64,000 nt of DNA. Origin: Silurus meridionalis. Lineage: Eukaryota; Chordata; Actinopteri; Siluriformes; Siluridae. Of the stretch, positions 60,361 through 64,000 are shown piece by piece. A model generated the notes under the pieces. It had not been told where the DNA came from, ran no database searches, and saw only the letters and a list, made by a program, of their open reading frames with translations. The stretch spans positions 4,708,889-4,772,888 of the forward strand of contig NC_060896.1 of NCBI RefSeq assembly GCF_014805685.1, given 5' to 3'. Position 1 is the stretch's first letter, and each line of letters starts with the position of its first letter. Both the position numbers and the translations under genes were made by a program.

Positions 60361-61100
60361 GTACCGTAGTTTCCGGACTATAAGCCGCTACTTTTTTCCC
60401 ACGTTTTGAACCCCGCGGCTTGAACAACAAAGCGGCTAATTTATGGATTTTTCCTGGGTTTTTCCCAGTTTCGCAAGATTCAAGCCAATAAACTGAGCCC
60501 CATACCATCAAACCAATATAATTGCAGAACAGGTTCAGGTGAACCAATGAAACTCTTTATCTTAAATCAGATGCGCTCCCACTGAATCGGGCCGCACCAC
60601 ATCATAAATATGGATGTTGTTCCTCTGAAGTTTGACCTGCCGCTCACTCGGACTGTCGACAGGAAATGTGAATCATTCGTCATGCTGAAAACAACCGGGC
60701 ATGAAAAAACACACTTCACCTGTGTTCTGAGCTGCACGGCATTGGAGAAAAGCTTCACCGATGGTGAAGTCTGGGTGAAGGGAGAGCTCGCTAACTTCAG
60801 TTGCAACAGAAGTCATATAAGCACAGACAGGTTTCCAAAAATCGTGCTTTTTTTATTTTTCTTAGCAACAGCGTTACGGGTTAGTCAAAGAAACTTAGAA
60901 ATGAGCATTAGAAAATAATAAGGACATATTCCTCAGTCTTGCACACATGCAGTAATACCGGAAAAGTCCCTCCGCAGTGGCCGTGTAGAGAAAGTTACGG
61001 GAAACTATTTGTTAAATGACAGTCATAATTATTCTCACTCGTGTTTATTTATTAAAAATCTCGCACAGCAAAAAAAGCCGCTCTAAATTTTCCACGGACC
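60361..61100 (+). pseudogene. pogo-like DNA transposon with transposase fragment
   Basis: The left terminus GTACCGTAGTTTCCGGACTA followed by TAAGCCGCTAC is typical of a fish pogo-type element. An open stretch from 60610 reads MDVVPLKFDLPLTRTVDRK and TTGHEKTHFTCVLSCTA, matching the N-side of a pogo DDE domain. The frame then degenerates near ALEKSFTDGE, and the remaining catalytic region and right terminus are missing. It is a fossil. Confidence 0.7.
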
Positions 61101-61109
61101 AAATCCGTT

Positions 61110-62231
61110 TATTTCATGATTATTGTATCTGAATTCAAATATAAAAATCAATTTGAAAGTACTTAAAAAAAATAAATTATAATAAAAAATGTAACCGCGC
61201 TGTACGGTGTTTTCTTTATTGTTTTAGTTTTCTAGTGTTCCTCCATTTCTCATTCTGCAGCGTCTACTGTGTAACCTGTCCGGTGCGCCAGTAATAATGG
61301 TCCGTGGGAAACAGTGTTCTGTGTGTAGTTAAATTCACCAAACGAAGCAAATTTTTGTAATCGGATTACTCGAGTTACATGAGGAAACGTTAAAGCCGTA
61401 CCTAAATAATTCAGATCATCGAGTAAATACAATTTATACAAATACTTTTTCACATCACTATATACATATTTGAACTCCATGGTTTTTGTTATTGTGACGT
61501 GTTTTAGAGCACAGTTGACATTTCAGGACGCTTTTAGAGCTTTGACACACAAAATCTGCAGTTGAAGCGGTTCTGTGATACACACTGCTGCCCTGGACCC
61601 TACTTTTGGTTGTGTAATTGATACATGTGCTCATTCTTTTTAACACTGAAACCTAGTGTTTTTTTTTTTTTTTTTTAACCCCGAGACTTTTGCCACACAT
61701 AAGCAATTATGACAAGACTTCCTCATTCCTCCACATGCACTTCTGAGTTTCTCAATCAGATCTTTTTCTTTTAAAGAATCAAAGCTGCTCCTGTAAATAA
61801 GTTCAGGCTTCACGGTCTCTATACAAAACCTTCTAGGCCTCTTACTCCAGGCTTGTTGGCCTCCTTGTTGGAGTGGCTGTTAATCTTTTAGGTTTACAAC
61901 CAGGAACATTGTTTAAAGCCCCCACCCCATCATTGACTTTCTCTCTCTGGTTTCAGAAAGAGGTCAGATGGTAGAGAAGTTTGCTTTCAAGGAGGAAGAG
62001 CTGTTCCTCAAAAAGCCTCTCGAAATGCTGTAGCTGAGGTGATATAATAGACAGGCCGGGTAAACACATAGATGTGTTTGCATTGGTGGTGTAAGCAGGA
62101 TTGCTCTTTGTCACCACCTCTTCTTTAAACACACACACACACAAGCTCTGGAAAGCCATGGGACCTCCAGCACATGACTAAACTTGACTTGTGTTCGGTT
62201 TAATACGGATTTTCATCTCTTTGTTGCAGTT

Positions 62232-62242
<11 letters not shown>
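61110..62242. other. no gene recognised
   Basis: AT-rich non-coding sequence with a T-run at 61660-61677. No exon or repeat family recognised. Confidence 0.4.

Positions 62243-62285
<43 letters not shown>
62243..62285. repeat. (CA)n microsatellite
   Basis: About 21 CA units. Confidence 0.97.
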
Positions 62286-62287
<2 letters not shown>

Positions 62288-62699
62288 ACACTTTGTCAAA
62301 GGAAGCGACGTTTTGGAACAAACTGTAGCGTACAGGAATGTTAGCACGGTGTGCGTATCGACGACGACCGGAACGGAGGGGCGAAGTCAACCAGACGCAT
62401 CCTCAGGAAAAGCGTTTATTTTTCTTTCCCTCTGTTTCTCTCTCGAGCTTCATCTCCAACCAGCAGCATGATTCACACACAGCCATGTGCTTCATATCAG
62501 AACACACCCGGCAGTCTGTTTTCCAAACAGCGGTTTGCTGTTCGCTTTTTCCATCCCAGTAGCAGTAAAGAAAAAAAAATCCAGAAAAGTTCAGAGATAT
62601 TAAACGATCGTGTTTCCACCGAAAGTTACTCTTCGTCCCCTGGGAACATCTTTGGACCAGAAAAATTGCATTGAAGCTTGTTTATGAGAATATCAAGCC

Positions 62700-63312
62700 A
62701 CATTCAAATACACCATCATCAAAGTATTTGGACACCTACATTTTCCAGTTGTATGTGGTTCTATCTCCTCTTCCACAAAGTTGGAGGCAGAACTGGAAAA
62801 GTGTTAGTTTAAATGTTTCTGGATGTGGTAGGTCTTCACTCGTCGTGTGAAGATAGCCAGTGTCTAAGCTGTTCTGACATTTAGGGGAAGTTCATTTCAC
62901 CTCCTTGGTGCCAGAACAGAGAAGAGCCTTCAAGTATACTTTCCTCTTGCCCTCGGATGTCTTTGGATGTGGTAGAATGAATTTTTGCCTTCACTTAAAC
63001 TAGGAGACCCAAACCTGTTCCAGCACAACAATGCCCCTGTGTACAAAGCCAGCTCCATGAACATGTGCTTTTTACATGTGTTTGAGTAGAAGTTCTCCTG
63101 CTATAGAGCTCTGACCTCAACCCTCTTGAAAACCTTTGGGATGAATGTGAACTCCTCACCTACATCAGTACCTGACTTTACCAACACCCATGTACCTGAA
63201 TGAATCTCACACAAATCTCCACAAACACACTCCAAATCTAGTGGAACATCTTCCCAGAAGAGTGAAGGTTATTATAACAGCAAATGTGGAATGGGATGTT
63301 CCAAAAGCACAT
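62700..63312 (+). mobile_element. Tc1-like copy carrying an insertion
   Basis: The left part (AGTATTTGGACACCTACATT) and right part (TGTTCCAGCACAACAATGCC ... GGAACATCTTCCCAGAAGAG) are interrupted at 62832-62964. The end is at about 63312, before the usual terminus. Confidence 0.85.
62832..62964. mobile_element. 133-bp insertion flanked by direct repeats
   Basis: GGATGTGGTAG at 62821-62831 is repeated at 62965-62975, and similarity extends a further 8-9 bp to the left. This looks like a retroposon-style target duplication. The insert contains GTCTTCACTCGTCGTGTGAA and GCCAGAACAGAGAAGAGCC, a known-looking fish repeat of unknown class. Confidence 0.6.
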
Positions 63313-63319
63313 ACTTTTT

Positions 63320-64000
63320 ATTAGAACATTCGGCCATGCACAAATACTTTGGACAGGAAAATGGCAATGAGGCATGTTATCTCAAATACCCATTGCGAAA
63401 TAGAGAAAAAAAGTGTACTGCTGGACCACTGCCCAAAGGAGGAAACGCATTTCCAGTCTTTTATTTTTGCTACAAGTGGTACATTCTATATAGGTTGTCT
63501 GTGGCACTGGGATTTTACTAAAAAGCTCATAGTCATGAGAACCACTGCCTGACCTTTCACCTCATGAGCTCAGCTGTGCGCTAGAATCATTTCCCGTCTC
63601 CGTTTTGGATAAAAGTGTTTGCCCTCATAAATAAGGCAAGAACGTCGCCTTTCGATTTCCATGTATGCAAATCCGGCACTGGCGCTCTACCCCGTGTCGG
63701 GGATGGAAGCGTGGCAGTGGCAAAAAAACAGTTTGAATGGCGGTATTGATTCTCTGCATACAGATCTCCAGTGTCTCCAAACAATGGGACACTTTGGCTC
63801 AGTCTCTGACTGGCTCCGTGTCCTGACATGTTGTGCGTAATATGTAGGATTCTGAAGCGACGGGTCGCATCGAGCACAGCCTTCGCCGGGATATGACATC
63901 ATGTTTCTATGGTTACTCAAGACCTTAGACCAGTGTTTTTTTATTTTTTTTTATTGGTGCCGGAATTTGGAAAGTATTCTCAGCGTTTTACTTTTTTCAC
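63320..64000. other. no gene recognised
   Basis: Two overlapping minus-strand frames at 63587-63920 show no recognisable domain. The stretch 63590-63920 is GC-richer and repeat-free and might be regulatory. Confidence 0.35.

Noticed and set aside
63587..63920. Minus-strand frames of 96 and 77 codons
   Set aside because: No recognised domain and no supporting splice context; both overlap the same GC-richer stretch in different frames.

Overview
This is vertebrate nuclear DNA, almost certainly from a teleost fish. Coding exons are short and separated by GT-AG introns, dinucleotide and tetranucleotide microsatellites are very dense, and decayed Tc1/mariner and hAT DNA transposons of the kinds common in fish fill much of the rest. 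A catfish or other ostariophysan is my guess, not something I can prove. There is no bacterial-type operon, CRISPR array or defence locus here.

Two protein-coding genes can be read exon by exon. (1) The 3' part of a zyxin/Ajuba-family LIM gene, best called wtip, lies on the + strand at 8775-18918. Six coding exons give 177 residues: the end of LIM1, complete LIM2 and LIM3, and a C-terminus ending T-E-L. Its 5' exons lie left of the window. (2) A complete glucose-6-phosphate isomerase gene, gpi, lies on the - strand at 31230-45004. Its 18 coding exons join in frame into 553 residues with every expected active-site residue. The two genes are convergent, with about 10 kb of transposon-rich DNA between them. 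A probable + strand promoter and non-coding first exon of a third, unidentified gene lies at about 47.79-48.24 kb, head-to-head with gpi. From there to 64 kb I find no coding exon, so this stretch may be a large first intron or intergenic.

Layout: 1-8.77 kb is wtip intron or upstream DNA with microsatellites, a T-rich tandem array and several DNA-transposon remnants. 8.8-18.9 kb is wtip, with a 36-bp minisatellite, an intact-looking hAT MITE with an 8-bp target duplication, and an inverted pair of Tc1-like copies in its introns. 18.9-21.1 kb is the probable wtip 3' UTR, which contains a Tc1-like copy. 21.1-31.1 kb is intergenic, with two mariner deletion derivatives and a 1,455-bp hAT element. 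31.2-45.0 kb is gpi, with nested transposons and a (CATC)n higher-order array in its introns. 45.1-47.7 kb is the gpi promoter followed by a 36-bp pyrimidine minisatellite of about 1.4 kb that keeps all three + frames open and so produces large false ORFs. 47.8-64 kb holds the putative promoter/exon, microsatellites, CT-rich tracts, more Tc1-like copies and a pogo-type transposase fossil.

The most interesting material is structural. There are at least a dozen Tc1-like insertions that keep a transposase C-terminal segment, several layers of transposon nesting, long UG/CA tracts at splice acceptors, a 108-nt stop-free intron inside the third LIM domain, and three upstream ORFs in the putative third gene. 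I found no convincing new multi-gene system.
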